DNA from: Planctomycetota bacterium | Lineage (GTDB): Bacteria > Planctomycetota > B15-G4 > JADJEK01 | Assembly (NCBI GenBank): GCA_016213895.1 | Contig: JACQZJ010000170.1 | Location: forward strand, 1-42,305 | DNA: 42,305 nt | Reading direction: 5' to 3' | The notes under the pieces: model-generated | What the model was told of the DNA's origin: nothing | The model's input: the letters and a program-made list of their open reading frames with translations, nothing else | Database searches by the model: none | Shown: in pieces, positions 41,669-42,305 of the stretch | Numbering within the stretch: position 1 is the first letter of the stretch | Layout of the letters: the number at the start of each line of letters is the position of its first letter | Program-made: the position numbers and the translations under genes

Positions 41669-41688
41669 GGCGGCCTCGCGCGGCCGCC
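41669..41688. terminator. Hairpin between convergent genes
   Basis: GGCGGCC, TCGCGC, GGCCGCC is a perfect 7-base-pair hairpin lying between the stops at 41662 and 41692. It may serve both directions. It is short, so support is modest. Confidence 0.4.
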
Positions 41689-41691
41689 CGC

Positions 41692-42303
41692 CTACAGCCT
41701 CCAGAAGTCCTCCGTAACCCCCTCGGGCATGCCGCCGCTCACCCAGCAGCGCCAGCGCGCGAGGATCCTGTTGAGCAGCGGGCAGCGCCGGCGGTGCAGG
41801 GCCGGGCGGCGGCGGCGCAGCGCGTCGACCTGGACACGGTTCGCCTCGGCGCTCTGGCCGGGGCCGGTCAAGCGGGCCTCGAGCAGCAGGGTGCGCACCA
41901 GACCGATGACATTGCCCTGGTCCACCTGCAGCGCCTTGGCCTTCTCGAGCCACGCGAGGCCGCTCTCCTGGCGCCACTCGAGCTTCGCCAGGCTCGGGTA
42001 GGTGTAGTCCGCCAAGAGACCGAGGTGCCCGTGCCGCTCGCTCAGCTCCCGCGCCTCGGTCAAGAGGGCGCGCGCCCGGCGCGGGTCGCCGAAAACGCGG
42101 TACGCCTCGCCAAGGGTGCCGAGCAGCTTGCCGCGCTGCCGGGGATGGTGGTGCATCATCTCCAGCGAGCACGCCGCCTCTTCCAGAAGCGCGCGCGCAT
42201 CCTCGAGCCCGCCGGCGTGCAGCCAGGCCTCCCCGGCGATTTGCAGGAACCGCGCCACGCGGAGTGCTTCTGGCGGCGCTCCCTCGGCCCGGGCGGCCTG
42301 CAG
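41692..42303 (-). CDS. TPR-like helical repeat protein, C-terminal part (cut by window end)
   Basis: The frame is open to the right edge; a GTG at 42258 is only an internal codon. The visible 203 residues contain tetratricopeptide-like hairpins, for example AWLHAGGLEDARALLEEAAC, LGTLGEAYRVFGDPRRARAL and LAWLEKAKALQVDQGNVIGL. A basic C-terminal tail (DALRRRRPALHRRRCP) ends in SGGMPEGVTEDFWRL. Such tails and repeats occur at the end of large planctomycete or myxobacterial Ser/Thr kinases and of tetratricopeptide-containing regulators, but the N-terminal part that would decide is outside the window. Confidence 0.7.
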   Translation of the reverse strand: MQAARAEGAPPEALRVARFLQIAGEAWLHAGGLEDARALLEEAACSLEMMHHHPRQRGKLLGTLGEAYRVFGDPRRARALLTEARELSERHGHLGLLADYTYPSLAKLEWRQESGLAWLEKAKALQVDQGNVIGLVRTLLLEARLTGPGQSAEANRVQVDALRRRRPALHRRRCPLLNRILARWRCWVSGGMPEGVTEDFWRL

Positions 42304-42305
42304 CG

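Overview
This is a very GC-rich bacterial window in which almost every gene has long spurious open frames on the opposite strand. The gene content fits a free-living, Gram-negative-type bacterium with a large secretome, most likely a member of the Planctomycetota. The clues are three secreted parallel beta-helix proteins, a Calx-beta esterase with a Planctomycete-looking C-terminal domain, a lipoprotein sulfatase-like protein, a secreted alpha-mannosidase, a CarboxypepD_reg repeat protein next to an ECF sigma-like gene, and debris of IS66 and Rpn-type elements. The phylum is inferred from gene content only; no rRNA or other marker is present.

Layout. 1-2.3 kb: end of an IS66 transposase, a probably 5'-truncated jelly-roll gene, a GlsB/YeaQ-type membrane protein and a DinB-like protein. 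2.3-10.6 kb: a small membrane protein, a secreted alpha/beta hydrolase with Calx-beta repeats, a quinone oxidoreductase, a glycosyltransferase, a small unknown gene, a sulfatase-like lipoprotein without the formylglycine motif, and an unknown lipoprotein. Two copies of a 55-65 bp hairpin repeat lie just downstream of genes at 1.2 and 10.0 kb. 10.7-19.5 kb: a hybrid histidine kinase, two beta-helix proteins and a GH38 alpha-mannosidase. 19.6-24.7 kb: a tightly packed minus-strand operon of an ECF sigma-like factor, a helical protein with an HEAGH motif, a small exported protein and a large CarboxypepD_reg protein that carries a frameshift. 24.9-29.1 kb: an RNA m5U methyltransferase, a nitrilase remnant, a small exported protein, the third beta-helix protein and an Rpn-nuclease remnant. 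29.1-35.4 kb: a minus-strand run reading cydA, a damaged cydB, an HD-like protein, a fused aconitase of the fungal Lys4 (homoaconitase) type and an isocitrate/homoisocitrate dehydrogenase-family enzyme. 35.5-38.5 kb: the most unusual gene, a secreted fusion of a LanC-like cyclase domain to a gingipain-like C25 domain. 38.5-42.3 kb: a paralogue of the small exported protein, a second DinB-like protein, two very small membrane proteins, three small plus-strand genes separated by similar hairpins, and the start-less part of a TPR-like protein.

How the genes relate. The cytochrome bd, HD, aconitase and dehydrogenase genes could form one transcription unit linking tricarboxylic acid oxidation with the quinol oxidase, although cydB appears broken. 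The sigma-factor operon looks like a regulator controlling its own surface protein. The LanC-C25 fusion has no recognisable precursor-peptide or transporter gene near it, so its substrate is unknown. No CRISPR array, tRNA or rRNA gene was seen.
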